A DNA stretch of 6,580 nt from Acidobacteriota bacterium (lineage in GTDB: Bacteria; Acidobacteriota; Polarisedimenticolia; Polarisedimenticolales; Polarisedimenticolaceae): contig WVWW01000199.1 of NCBI GenBank assembly GCA_011773795.1, positions 3,599 through 10,178 on the forward strand. The letters run 5' to 3'. Under the pieces are notes generated by a model. It was not told the origin of the DNA. It worked only from the letters and a program-made list of their open reading frames with translations, and did not search any database. The stretch's first letter is position 1, and each line of letters begins with the position of its first letter. Positions 1 to 5,663 of the stretch are shown in pieces. A program made the translations under genes and the position numbers.

Positions 1-399
1 CGAGTAGATGATCGTCTCGGACGTCGGCCGGACGATCAGCTCCTCCTCGAGCTTGCTGGCGGGGTCGGGGACGACCGTCGCCTTGCCGTCGACCACCTCG
101 GTCTTGAGCCGCGAGTGCGTGACGATCGCGCACTCCTTGGCGAAGCCCTCGACGTGCTCGGCCTCCTTGGCCAGGAACGACTTCGGGATGAACAGCGGGA
201 AGTAGGCGTTCTCGTGGCCGGTCTCCTTGAACATGCCGTCCAGCGCCGCCTGCATGTTCTCCCACAAGCCGTAGCCGTGCGGGCGGATGACCATGCAGCC
301 CTTGACCGGCGAGTAGTCGGCCAGTCGCGCCTGCGTGCAGACGTCGGTGTACCAGCGCGCGTAGTCCTCGCCGCGTGGCGTGATCAATTTGCTGCCCAT
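1..399 (-). CDS. proS: Prolyl-tRNA synthetase, archaeal/eukaryotic-like type (N-terminal part)
   Basis: Cytoplasmic class II aminoacyl-tRNA synthetase that charges tRNA-Pro with proline. The 133 visible residues start MGSKLITPRGEDYARWYTD. They contain GCMVIRPHGYGLWENMQ (about 34-50), the ENAYFPLFIPKSFL block (about 64-77), a HVEGFAKECAIVTH block (about 88-101) and RPTSETIIYS (124-133), where the window cuts the gene. These blocks, and the absence of the long insertion domain of the E. coli-type enzyme at this position, mark the archaeal/eukaryotic-like ProRS. That form is found in some bacteria and is usually near 480-500 residues, so roughly a quarter is present. The ATG at 397-399 has a GGAG ribosome-binding site 8 nt upstream (408-411). 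It lies 45 bp behind pcm in the same direction, so co-transcription is possible, although a private promoter is also suggested. The family call is secure; the subtype rests on motif recognition. Confidence 0.95.
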   Translation of the reverse strand, partial: MGSKLITPRGEDYARWYTDVCTQARLADYSPVKGCMVIRPHGYGLWENMQAALDGMFKETGHENAYFPLFIPKSFLAKEAEHVEGFAKECAIVTHSRLKTEVVDGKATVVPDPASKLEEELIVRPTSETIIYS

Positions 400-434
400 G
401 GCTCGTGCTCCGTCCGGTTCGTCAGCGGCCGCGC

Positions 435-440
435 ATTATA
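435..440 (-). promoter_or_regulatory. Candidate -10 element for proS
   Basis: Read on the minus strand this is a perfect TATAAT, rare by chance in such GC-rich DNA. It sits 5 bp past the pcm stop codon. Its expected transcription start near 428 would give proS a leader of about 30 nt that includes its GGAG site. The hexamer at the 17-bp position upstream (CGGCAA) is a poor -35, so activity would need an activator or another sigma contact. It could also be chance. Seen: the hexamer and its spacing. Inferred: its use. Confidence 0.4.
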
Positions 441-444
441 GGGC

Positions 445-1164
445 TTACTGTTCCGCCTTGCCGGTCATCGGCACGAAACGCACGGGGGTCTCGACGCGCT
501 GCTCCAGGCCCTGCTCGGTGCGCGTGACCACCACCAGGTCCTGGCTGCCGCGGCCGACGGGGATGACGAGCCGTCCCCCGAGGGCCAGCTGGTCGAGCAG
601 CGGCTCGGGGATCTCCGACGGCGCGGCCGTCACCACGATGCCGTCGAACGGCGCCTCGTCCGGCCAGCCGTCATAGCCGTCGCCGACATGCGTGTGGATG
701 TTGGTGTAGCCCAGGGAGTCGAGCCGCGCCGCGGCTTGGCGACCGAGCTCGGGGATGATCTCGATCGTGTAGACGTCGGCGACGCATTCCGCGAGCACCG
801 CGGCCTGATAGCCCGAGCCGGTGCCGATCTCGAGCACCCGCATCTCCGGCTGCGGCTCGATGAGCTCGGTCATCAGCGCGACGATGTAGGGCTGCGAGAT
901 GGTCTGCCCGTGGCCGATCGGCAGCGGGCCGTCCCGGTAGGCGTCGTTCTCCAGCGGCGCGGGGACGAAGCGCTCGCGTGGGATGCTGCGCATCGCGTCG
1001 AGGACACAGGGCTGGTCGACGCCGCGTGCCTCGATCTGGGTCACGACCATCCGGTCGCGCCTCGCCTCGCCGGAGTCGCCGCCGGACGCACCTCCCGCGC
1101 CGCTATCGGCGGCGCAGCAAAGGACCGAGGCGGCCAGCAACGTTCCCATCGCGATCAACCTCAT
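445..1164 (-). CDS. pcm: Protein-L-isoaspartate O-methyltransferase with export signal
   Basis: Transfers a methyl group from S-adenosylmethionine to L-isoaspartyl residues in damaged proteins, starting their repair to aspartate. The 239-residue product shows ERFVP (64-68), the family block GHGQTISQPYIVALMTE (84-100), SAM-binding motif I VLEIGTGSGYQAA (110-122), the acidic IEI at 134-136, FDGIVVTAAPSEIP (173-186) and GGRLVIPVG (196-204). The start at 1164 is supported by GGAG 8 nt upstream (1173-1176) and by a promoter beyond it. The reading frame stays open 137 codons further upstream, but that extension runs into the insertion sequence and is not real. Residues 1-18 are hydrophobic after one Arg and are followed by a Gly/Ser-rich linker (19-34), which looks like a Sec signal or lipoprotein-like leader. 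VLCC at 14-17 is not a good lipobox. The usual cytosolic enzyme is about 208-215 residues and lacks this leader, so a periplasmic form is likely. proS follows 45 bp downstream. Confidence 0.95.
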   Translation of the reverse strand: MRLIAMGTLLAASVLCCAADSGAGGASGGDSGEARRDRMVVTQIEARGVDQPCVLDAMRSIPRERFVPAPLENDAYRDGPLPIGHGQTISQPYIVALMTELIEPQPEMRVLEIGTGSGYQAAVLAECVADVYTIEIIPELGRQAAARLDSLGYTNIHTHVGDGYDGWPDEAPFDGIVVTAAPSEIPEPLLDQLALGGRLVIPVGRGSQDLVVVTRTEQGLEQRVETPVRFVPMTGKAEQ

Positions 1165-1197
1165 TGCGGCGTCTCCAGGGAATCCGCCCGAGAGAGC

Positions 1198-1227
1198 ACC
1201 GTAGCGATTAGTCGCTCGCGGTGTCAA
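1198..1227 (-). promoter_or_regulatory. Promoter of pcm
   Basis: On the minus strand a perfect -35 TTGACA (1222-1227) is followed after 18 bp by TACGGT (1198-1203), a weak -10 matching three of six positions. The predicted start near 1191 leaves a leader of about 27 nt carrying the GGAG of pcm. The spacer holds a 5-bp inverted repeat, AGCGA/TCGCT at 1203-1207 and 1212-1216, that could bind a regulator. The -35 ends 2 bp from the IS left end, so the insertion left this core promoter intact. Confidence 0.5.
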
Positions 1228-1229
1228 CC

Positions 1230-1251
1230 CAACGTGGTGCGAAGATTGTGC
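1230..1251 (+). repeat. Left terminal inverted repeat of the IS
   Basis: Begins CAACGTGGTGCGAAGA and pairs with the right end over 22 bp with a single mismatch (T at 1246 against A in the reverse complement of the right copy). Similarity ends at the next base on either side, which fixes the element edge to within about 1 bp. It also rules out the GTG at 1221 as the transposase start, because that codon lies outside the element. Confidence 0.9.
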
Positions 1252-1258
1252 TGAGCTC

Positions 1259-1297
1259 GTCCGTGGACGGACTGTCGTTGTCCGTGGGCGGACGGAC
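1259..1297. repeat. Paired subterminal palindromes inside the IS left end
   Basis: Two related palindromes follow the left terminal repeat. The first is GTCCGT-GG-ACGGAC at 1259-1272; the second is GTCCGT at 1280-1285 pairing with ACGGAC at 1292-1297 across a 6-nt loop. Parts of the motif recur in inverted sense near the right end: the complements of GTGGACG (2482-2488) and GGGCGGA (2504-2510). They may be transposase-binding subterminal sites or an RNA hairpin limiting read-through into the transposase gene. The structure is seen; the role is inferred. Confidence 0.5.
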
Positions 1298-1361
1298 ACT
1301 GTGCCAGCGCCCCGTTTTCGGCACCCACCGGACGGCACAGACCTCGCAATGTGCCCTACCG

Positions 1362-2429
1362 ATGTGGGAACCGCGTCAACCGATTCCCGGCAGAAGACGG
1401 GATCGTTTCCGACCACCACACTGCCCATACGAGGAGTGCCCAGCACACCTAGCCGTAAGTCACTACCGGGCAATCCACAAGGGCAGCTACCGGCGGAAAC
1501 GGGACCCGTGGCGGCCGATCCCCAGATTCCGCTGCGAGACGTGTAGGCGGACCTTTTCGCGGGAAGCCTTCGCAACCTCGTATTTTCTCAAACGCCCCGA
1601 ACTCTTGCTGCCGGTCGCCAATTTGCTCGTTTCCGGGTGTGCGAATCGTCAGATCGCGCGGCACCTGGGTTGTGCGCCTTCAACCGTGACGCGGCTGAGT
1701 GTTCGGCTGGGTCAGCACGCCCACCGTTTTCTCGAGCTGTCGATAGCGCGGTTGGCTGGGATCGGAGAACCGGTCGTCCTCGATCACTTCGAGACCTTCG
1801 TGCGCTCGCAACAAGAACGCCTCGGGATCGCTACCGCGGTGGGGCAGACCAGTTGGTTCGTCTATGCCTTGCAAGGTGCGGGTTATCTGAGACTTCGGGG
1901 CCGAAGTCGACGCAAGCGCGCACTCAAACGGCAGCCGACCTCGCCTCCGCCGGGCTCGGTCGTCGACTCGACCCAGAGAATACTGGAATGTGTGCTCCGC
2001 CGCTCACCGGGAGGGCTCGACCTGATCAGTGACGACCACCCTGCCTATCGTGTCGTCGTACGGCGGCTGGGGTCGTCCATCCGCCACCAGGTCCATGCCA
2101 ACCCGGATCGCTCGCCGGGGGGCGATGCGACCCGGGTGCGGGCGCGCGATCGAGCCCTGTTTGCCGTCGATCTGCTGCACAAACTGTTGCGACATAGCCA
2201 AGCGCATCATCGCCGAGAAACCATCGCTTTCGGACGAAAGCGGGCGAGCGCACTCGGCCGCGCCGCTCTGTTTGCCGTCTGGCGCAACATGATCAAGCTG
2301 GTCAGCGAGCGGCGCCCGACCCGACTTACGCCGGCCATGAGGATTGAACTGACCTCACGGCCGTGGACCTGGGTCGACGTGTGCGCCCGACGGCTGTTCG
2401 AGCGACGTATCAAGGATTTGTCGATCTGA
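1362..2429 (+). CDS. IS transposase (zinc ribbon, HTH, DDE-like core)
   Basis: Predicted to cut and join the ends of its own element. From the ATG at 1362 it has 355 residues. A zinc ribbon is formed by C21/C26 (CPYEEC) and C58/C61 (CETC). A helix-turn-helix lies at about 96-114 (NRQIARHLGCAPSTVTRL). The likely catalytic carboxylates are D141 (VVLDHFETF), D224 or D225 (LISDDHPAY) and E286 (RRETIAF), giving a D-D-E order like IS1 and related RNase H-fold transposases. A basic stretch (about 179-190) lies between the first two acids, and the C-terminal half is Arg-rich. The frame is open back to a GTG at 1221, but that lies outside the terminal repeat, so the first ATG inside the element is chosen. 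It lacks a clear ribosome-binding site. The layout matches a multi-copy, loosely annotated family I recall from GC-rich bacteria. Transposase identity is firm from the terminal repeats plus motifs; the exact catalytic residues are inferred. Confidence 0.85.
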   Translation: MWEPRQPIPGRRRDRFRPPHCPYEECPAHLAVSHYRAIHKGSYRRKRDPWRPIPRFRCETCRRTFSREAFATSYFLKRPELLLPVANLLVSGCANRQIARHLGCAPSTVTRLSVRLGQHAHRFLELSIARLAGIGEPVVLDHFETFVRSQQERLGIATAVGQTSWFVYALQGAGYLRLRGRSRRKRALKRQPTSPPPGSVVDSTQRILECVLRRSPGGLDLISDDHPAYRVVVRRLGSSIRHQVHANPDRSPGGDATRVRARDRALFAVDLLHKLLRHSQAHHRRETIAFGRKRASALGRAALFAVWRNMIKLVSERRPTRLTPAMRIELTSRPWTWVDVCARRLFERRIKDLSI

Positions 2430-2525
2430 TCGGCGCGATCCGGATGCGCTTGACCTCCGCGGCTGGTTGATTACCCAAACTCGTCCACAGTAGGGACCGC
2501 GAATCCGCCCAGCATTCACAAAGAC
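2430..2525. other. Non-coding tail of the IS
   Basis: The stretch between the transposase stop and the right terminal repeat holds no credible gene and no hairpin with a T-run, so transposase transcripts may read out toward the lipoprotein operon. The only signals seen are the short inverted copies of the left subterminal motifs at 2482-2488 and 2504-2510. Confidence 0.5.
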
Positions 2526-2547
2526 GCACATTCTTCGCACCACGTTG
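2526..2547 (-). repeat. Right terminal inverted repeat of the IS
   Basis: The reverse complement begins CAACGTGGTGCGAAGA and matches the left end at 21 of 22 positions. It ends 17 bp before the start codon of the lipoprotein gene, so the element replaced whatever lay upstream of that gene's -10 region. Confidence 0.9.
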
Positions 2548-2551
2548 CGGA

Positions 2552-2557
2552 TACAAT
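2552..2557 (+). promoter_or_regulatory. Candidate -10 element of the lipoprotein operon
   Basis: TACAAT matches the -10 consensus at five of six positions and lies 7 nt before the ATG at 2565. Transcription would start at or beside the start codon, giving a leaderless message. This fits the lack of any purine-rich ribosome-binding site there. The -35 position (about 2529-2534, CATTCT) falls inside the IS right repeat and is poor, so the insertion probably altered expression of the operon. Confidence 0.4.
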
Positions 2558-2564
2558 CCAGCCG

Positions 2565-3224
2565 ATGCCCGATCCCCGAACGACCGGCCTGCTCGGCGTG
2601 GTTGCCGTCTCTCTGGTGCTGGCCGGCTGCACGGCCGAGCGCAGCCCCAGGGAGTGTCTGGTGGACTTCACGCGCGCGATCCAGGACGGCGATGTGGCGA
2701 CGCTGTTCTGCATCAGCGCCGGTGCCGCGGGCGCGGCTTCCCTGGGCGATGACCCGGAAATGCGCCGCGACGGCTTCCGTCGCTGGTTCGAGCAGGAGTT
2801 GCTGGTCTACGAGCAGGCGCGCGACGAGGGTGAGGTCGAGCTGACCGGCCACGGAGTGAGGCTGACCAAGCTGCTCGCGCTGGGGCGCGGTACGTTTTAT
2901 CGGGAGGTCGGCCGCCGGGGTGTCGGGGAGGGGGGCGTGCTGCTCAGGACCCGGCTCGAGATGGCCTATTCGCAGATCGACTTGTCCGGGCTCACGCCAG
3001 GCACCACGTTCTACGTTGCCAGCGCTCCGATCGGGCGCGTGGTGCCGGTAGTCGTCCCCGCGCAGGCGGAGGAGATTCGGGTGGAGGCGCTGGAGACCGT
3101 CATGCTCGATTGGACCTTGCTGCGCGAGGAGGCGGCCGACGACTGCCCGTCCGGCCTCAAGGTCGCCTCGGTCGAGCCCGTCGCGGGCAGCGCGCAGACC
3201 CGGCCGCTCACCTGGTTGTTCTGA
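2565..3224 (+). CDS. Predicted lipoprotein of unknown function
   Basis: A 219-residue protein that I do not recognise. Residues 7-21 are a hydrophobic signal segment ending in a textbook lipobox L19-A20-G21-C22, so Cys22 should be lipidated after signal peptidase II cleavage. Residue +2 is Thr, not Asp, which by the enterobacterial rule favours the outer membrane. Just after it, PRECLVDFTRAIQDGDVATLF (28-48) resembles the first helix of NTF2-like or lumazine-binding-type lipoproteins (an alternating F/AI/GD pattern), but this is only a resemblance. The C-terminal half (about 140-190) alternates hydrophobic residues, suggesting beta strands. Cysteines at 31, 49 and 194 could form a disulfide. 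The ATG at 2565 is chosen because the signal peptide starts there. Its stop overlaps the next start by 1 nt (TGATG), so it is coupled to the phospholipase gene and probably acts with the envelope functions downstream. Confidence 0.8.
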   Translation: MPDPRTTGLLGVVAVSLVLAGCTAERSPRECLVDFTRAIQDGDVATLFCISAGAAGAASLGDDPEMRRDGFRRWFEQELLVYEQARDEGEVELTGHGVRLTKLLALGRGTFYREVGRRGVGEGGVLLRTRLEMAYSQIDLSGLTPGTTFYVASAPIGRVVPVVVPAQAEEIRVEALETVMLDWTLLREEAADDCPSGLKVASVEPVAGSAQTRPLTWLF

Positions 3225-3265
3225 TGCGCCCGAAGCTCACCCTGATGCGTCCCAAGCTGACCCCA
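3224..3265 (+). repeat. Tandem duplication of the patatin start region
   Basis: Two adjacent 21-bp units each code ATG plus RPKLT. The first 18 bp of each agree at 15 positions, and the three differences are all synonymous third-base changes. The product therefore begins MRPKLTLMRPKLTP with two possible start codons, at 3224 and 3245. Silent divergence between copies implies either an old duplication under protein-level constraint or chance convergence. Trimming to the second start would break the overlap with the lipoprotein stop. Confidence 0.6.
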
Positions 3266-4213
3266 CGGATCGGGCTGGCCCTCGGGGGCGGAGCGGCCCG
3301 CGGGATGGCCCACATCGGCGTGATCCGCGCGCTCGAACGCGAAGGCATCGAGATCGACATCGTCACCGGCACGAGCATGGGCTCGATCGTCGGCGGTGCC
3401 TGGGCGGCGACCGGGGACATCGACGGGCTGGAAGCCAAGGCAAGCGCGCTGCTCAGCAGCGACGAGTTCAAGAAGAACCGGCTTTCGTTCCTGCGCGAGA
3501 CGCGCAAGCAGCGTGGCGGCCTGTTCTTCTCGGTCGCCAACCTGGTCCGCCGCGGGATCTTCTTCGGCATGTCGAACATGCGGCCGAGCTTCCTCTCCGC
3601 CGAGGAGTTCGCGACCAGCATCGAGCGGATCGTTCCCGAGGTGGAGATCGAATCGCTCGAGCGGCCGTTCGCGGCGATCGCGCTGGACATCAACAAGGCC
3701 CGCGAGATCGTGCTGACGAAGGGCAACCTGCGGCGCGCCGCCGCCGCCAGCTCGGCGATCCCGGGGATCCTCCCGCCGGTGCGGATGAACGGCCGCGTCC
3801 TGATCGACGGCGGATGGGTCGACAAGATCCCGGTGCTCCCCGCATTCGGCCTGGGGGCCGATCTGGTCATCGCGGTCGACATCACCGCGAACGTCGAGGA
3901 CAGCGAGAGCTACGACCGCGGGCTCGACATCATGGTCCGCGCGAACGCGATCCGCGACCAGGCGCTGGTCCGCTTCTGCCGCGGCATGGCCGACATCGTG
4001 ATCCGCCCGCCGGTCAAGGACGTCCACTGGGCGGACTTCGGGGCCTACGAACGTTGCATCCGTGCCGGCGACGAGGAAACCACCGCGATGATGCCGCAGA
4101 TCAAGGAAACGCTGCGTCACGCCCGGCTGTTGCACCTGGTGCGACCGAGCGTCGGCAAGCGCCTCGCGGACCTCTACTTGCAGGCGGACGACCGCGCGTT
4201 CACAGTGGAATGA
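3224..4213 (+). CDS. Patatin-like phospholipase family protein (RssA-like)
   Basis: A predicted Ser-Asp dyad lipid acyl hydrolase of the patatin family, 329 residues from the ATG at 3224. The oxyanion-hole glycine loop is LGGGAARG (20-27). The nucleophile elbow is G49-T50-S51-M52-G53 followed by SIVGGAWA (54-61), and the catalytic Asp195 lies in LIDGGWVDKIPV (193-204). The AAAASSAIPGILPPV block (172-186) is also typical of short bacterial patatins such as E. coli RssA. There is no signal peptide or membrane segment, so it is likely cytoplasmic or peripheral at the inner membrane. The substrate is unknown; phospholipid or lysophospholipid is the family expectation. The first codon overlaps the lipoprotein stop. 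An in-frame alternative ATG at 3245 repeats the same six residues, and neither has a strong ribosome-binding site, so the true start is open. mpl follows after 22 bp. Confidence 0.9.
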   Translation: MRPKLTLMRPKLTPRIGLALGGGAARGMAHIGVIRALEREGIEIDIVTGTSMGSIVGGAWAATGDIDGLEAKASALLSSDEFKKNRLSFLRETRKQRGGLFFSVANLVRRGIFFGMSNMRPSFLSAEEFATSIERIVPEVEIESLERPFAAIALDINKAREIVLTKGNLRRAAAASSAIPGILPPVRMNGRVLIDGGWVDKIPVLPAFGLGADLVIAVDITANVEDSESYDRGLDIMVRANAIRDQALVRFCRGMADIVIRPPVKDVHWADFGAYERCIRAGDEETTAMMPQIKETLRHARLLHLVRPSVGKRLADLYLQADDRAFTVE

Positions 4214-4235
4214 CTCCACCCGGGAGACGAGATTC

Positions 4236-5663
4236 GTGGCGAAAGAGCACATCCATCTGATCGGCATCGGCGGGACCGGCATGACGTCGCTCGCCGGCCT
4301 GCTGCACGAATCCGGCTGCCGGGTTACCGGCTCGGACGGGGCGCTGTACCCGCCGACCTCGACGATCCTCGCCGATCTCGGGGTCGAGGTGTACGAGGGC
4401 TTCGACGCCGCGCACCTCGATCCGGCGCCCGATCTGGTGGTCGTCGGCAACGCCATCTCGCGTGGCAACGAGGAAGCCGAGGCGGTCCTGGACGGCCGCC
4501 TGCGTTACACCTCGATGCCGCGGTTGATCCACGACCGCTTCCTCGTCGGTCGGCACTCGATCGTGATCGCAGGAACCCACGGCAAGACGACCACGGCCTC
4601 GATGCTCGCCGCGGTCCTGACCCGTGCCGGCCGCGAGCCGGGCTACCTGATCGGCGGGCTGCCCCACGATCTGAAGCGTCCATTCGCGGTCGGCAACGGC
4701 CCCGCCTTCGTCATCGAGGGCGACGAGTACGACACGGCGTTCTTCGACAAGGGGCCGAAGTTCATGCACTACCGGCCGGACACCGCGCTGCTCGGGACGG
4801 TCGAGTTCGATCACGCCGACATCTATCGCGATCTGGAGCAGATCCAGCTCGCGTTTCGCCGGCTGATCAACCTCGTGCCGCGGCGCGGCCGGATCGTCCG
4901 CTACGAGGAGTGCGCGGTGACTCGCGAGATCACCGAGGGCGCGATGGCCACCGTCGAGGGCTACGGCATGCACGCCGGCCTGTGGCGCGCGGAGGATCTT
5001 TCCGAGAGGCCTGACGGGTCGTCCTTCCGCATCGTCCGCGACGGGCAACCGTTCGCCGAGATCGATCTGAAGCTGAGCGGCCCGCACAACGTGCGCAACG
5101 CGCTCTCCGTGGTCGTGGCGGCCCACGAACAGGGGCTCTCCGCGGAAGAGATCGCCGCCGGTCTGAACGGCTTCAGCGGCGTTCGGCGCCGCCTCGAGCT
5201 GCGCGGCGTCCGGTCGGGGGTCTCGGTGTTCGACGACTTCGCGCACCACCCGACGGCCATCGAGGAGACGCTCAAAGCGGTCAGGAACCGCACCGCGAAC
5301 GGCCGCGTGTGGGCGATCCTCGAGCCGCGCTCCTGGTCGCTGCGTCGCAACGTCTTTCAGCGGCGGCTCGCCGAGGTCTTCGACGCGGCGGACGAGATCG
5401 TCGTCGCGCCCGTGTTCCGCCCCGAACAGATCCCCGCGGAGAATCGGCTCGACGTGCCCGCGCTCGTCGAGACCCTGATCGCCCGCGGGGCGGCCGCGCG
5501 ACACATCGTCGACGTCGAATCGATCGTCGAACGCGTCGTCGACGAGGCCGCGGACGGCGACGTCGTCGTCGTGATGAGCAACGGCGGTTTCGACGGCCTG
5601 CACGACCGGCTGCTCGAGGCGCTGGCCGCCCGGGCGGCCGACCCGTCACGGGTTTCGTCTTGA
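4236..5663 (+). CDS. mpl: UDP-N-acetylmuramate:L-Ala-gamma-D-Glu-meso-DAP ligase (Mpl)
   Basis: Cytoplasmic ATP-dependent ligase of murein recycling that joins the recovered tripeptide L-Ala-gamma-D-Glu-meso-diaminopimelate to UDP-MurNAc, returning it to peptidoglycan synthesis. The 475-residue length fits the family (about 450-470). The N-terminal Rossmann domain begins HIHLIGIGGTGMTSLAGLL (5-23), with SDGALYPPTS (33-42). The ATP loop is AGTHGKTTTASML (112-124), followed by VIEGDEYDTAFFD (159-171), TVEFDHADIYRDL (188-200), SGPHNVRNAL (281-290), FSGVRRRLELRG (313-324), the Mpl-typical FDDFAHHPTAI (332-342) and EPRS (363-366). The FDDFAHHPTAI and EFDHADI signatures separate it from MurC. The start is GTG at 4236 with GGAG 9 nt upstream (4223-4226). 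It lies 22 bp after the patatin gene and overlaps the next gene by 3 nt. Mpl implies meso-DAP peptidoglycan and a recycling pathway. Confidence 0.95.
   Translation: MAKEHIHLIGIGGTGMTSLAGLLHESGCRVTGSDGALYPPTSTILADLGVEVYEGFDAAHLDPAPDLVVVGNAISRGNEEAEAVLDGRLRYTSMPRLIHDRFLVGRHSIVIAGTHGKTTTASMLAAVLTRAGREPGYLIGGLPHDLKRPFAVGNGPAFVIEGDEYDTAFFDKGPKFMHYRPDTALLGTVEFDHADIYRDLEQIQLAFRRLINLVPRRGRIVRYEECAVTREITEGAMATVEGYGMHAGLWRAEDLSERPDGSSFRIVRDGQPFAEIDLKLSGPHNVRNALSVVVAAHEQGLSAEEIAAGLNGFSGVRRRLELRGVRSGVSVFDDFAHHPTAIEETLKAVRNRTANGRVWAILEPRSWSLRRNVFQRRLAEVFDAADEIVVAPVFRPEQIPAENRLDVPALVETLIARGAAARHIVDVESIVERVVDEAADGDVVVVMSNGGFDGLHDRLLEALAARAADPSRVSS

Larger units (their letters stand above)
1230..2547 (+). 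mobile_element. Insertion sequence with 22-bp terminal inverted repeats
   Basis: A 1318-bp element is delimited by inverted repeats at 1230-1251 and 2526-2547 that match at 21 of 22 positions and stop matching abruptly on both sides. It contains one transposase gene reading left to right (1362-2429). Codon third positions inside are visibly richer in A/T (for example TTT, AAT, GTT, TCA) than in the flanking genes, consistent with horizontal arrival. No target-site duplication is visible: the left flank ends GTGTCAACC and the right flank begins CGGATACAA. Either the family makes none, or the flank has diverged or recombined. The element lies between divergent pcm and the lipoprotein gene. The long intact ORF and near-perfect ends suggest a recent, possibly active copy. 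I cannot assign an IS family name from sequence alone. Confidence 0.88.

Noticed and set aside
688..1254. 188-codon open frame on the plus strand
   Set aside because: It is antisense to pcm, which has complete family motifs; the protein has no recognisable features.
1221..1361. Upstream extension of the transposase from the GTG at 1221
   Set aside because: The first codons lie outside the IS terminal repeat and overlap the pcm -35; the conserved zinc ribbon begins after the ATG at 1362.
1165..1575. 137-codon upstream extension of pcm on the minus strand
   Set aside because: It runs across the IS end and antisense to the transposase; the start at 1164 has a ribosome-binding site, a leader peptide and a promoter.
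4205..4219. Small hairpin GTGGA/TCCAC at the patatin stop codon
   Set aside because: Only 5 bp of stem and no T-run; too weak for a terminator, and it lies within a tight operon.
3011..4468. 485-codon open frame on the minus strand
   Set aside because: It is antisense to the lipoprotein, patatin and mpl genes. The composition is an Arg/Asp/His/Val-rich shadow typical of GC-rich DNA, with no recognisable domain.
4200..5603. 467-codon open frame on the minus strand
   Set aside because: It is antisense to mpl, whose motifs are continuous; the residues are a codon-bias shadow (repeated RR, DD and AV runs).
5309..5659. N-terminal extension of the amidotransferase inside mpl
   Set aside because: The extension is an Arg-rich shadow of the mpl C-terminus; the amidotransferase fold begins just after the TTG at 5660.
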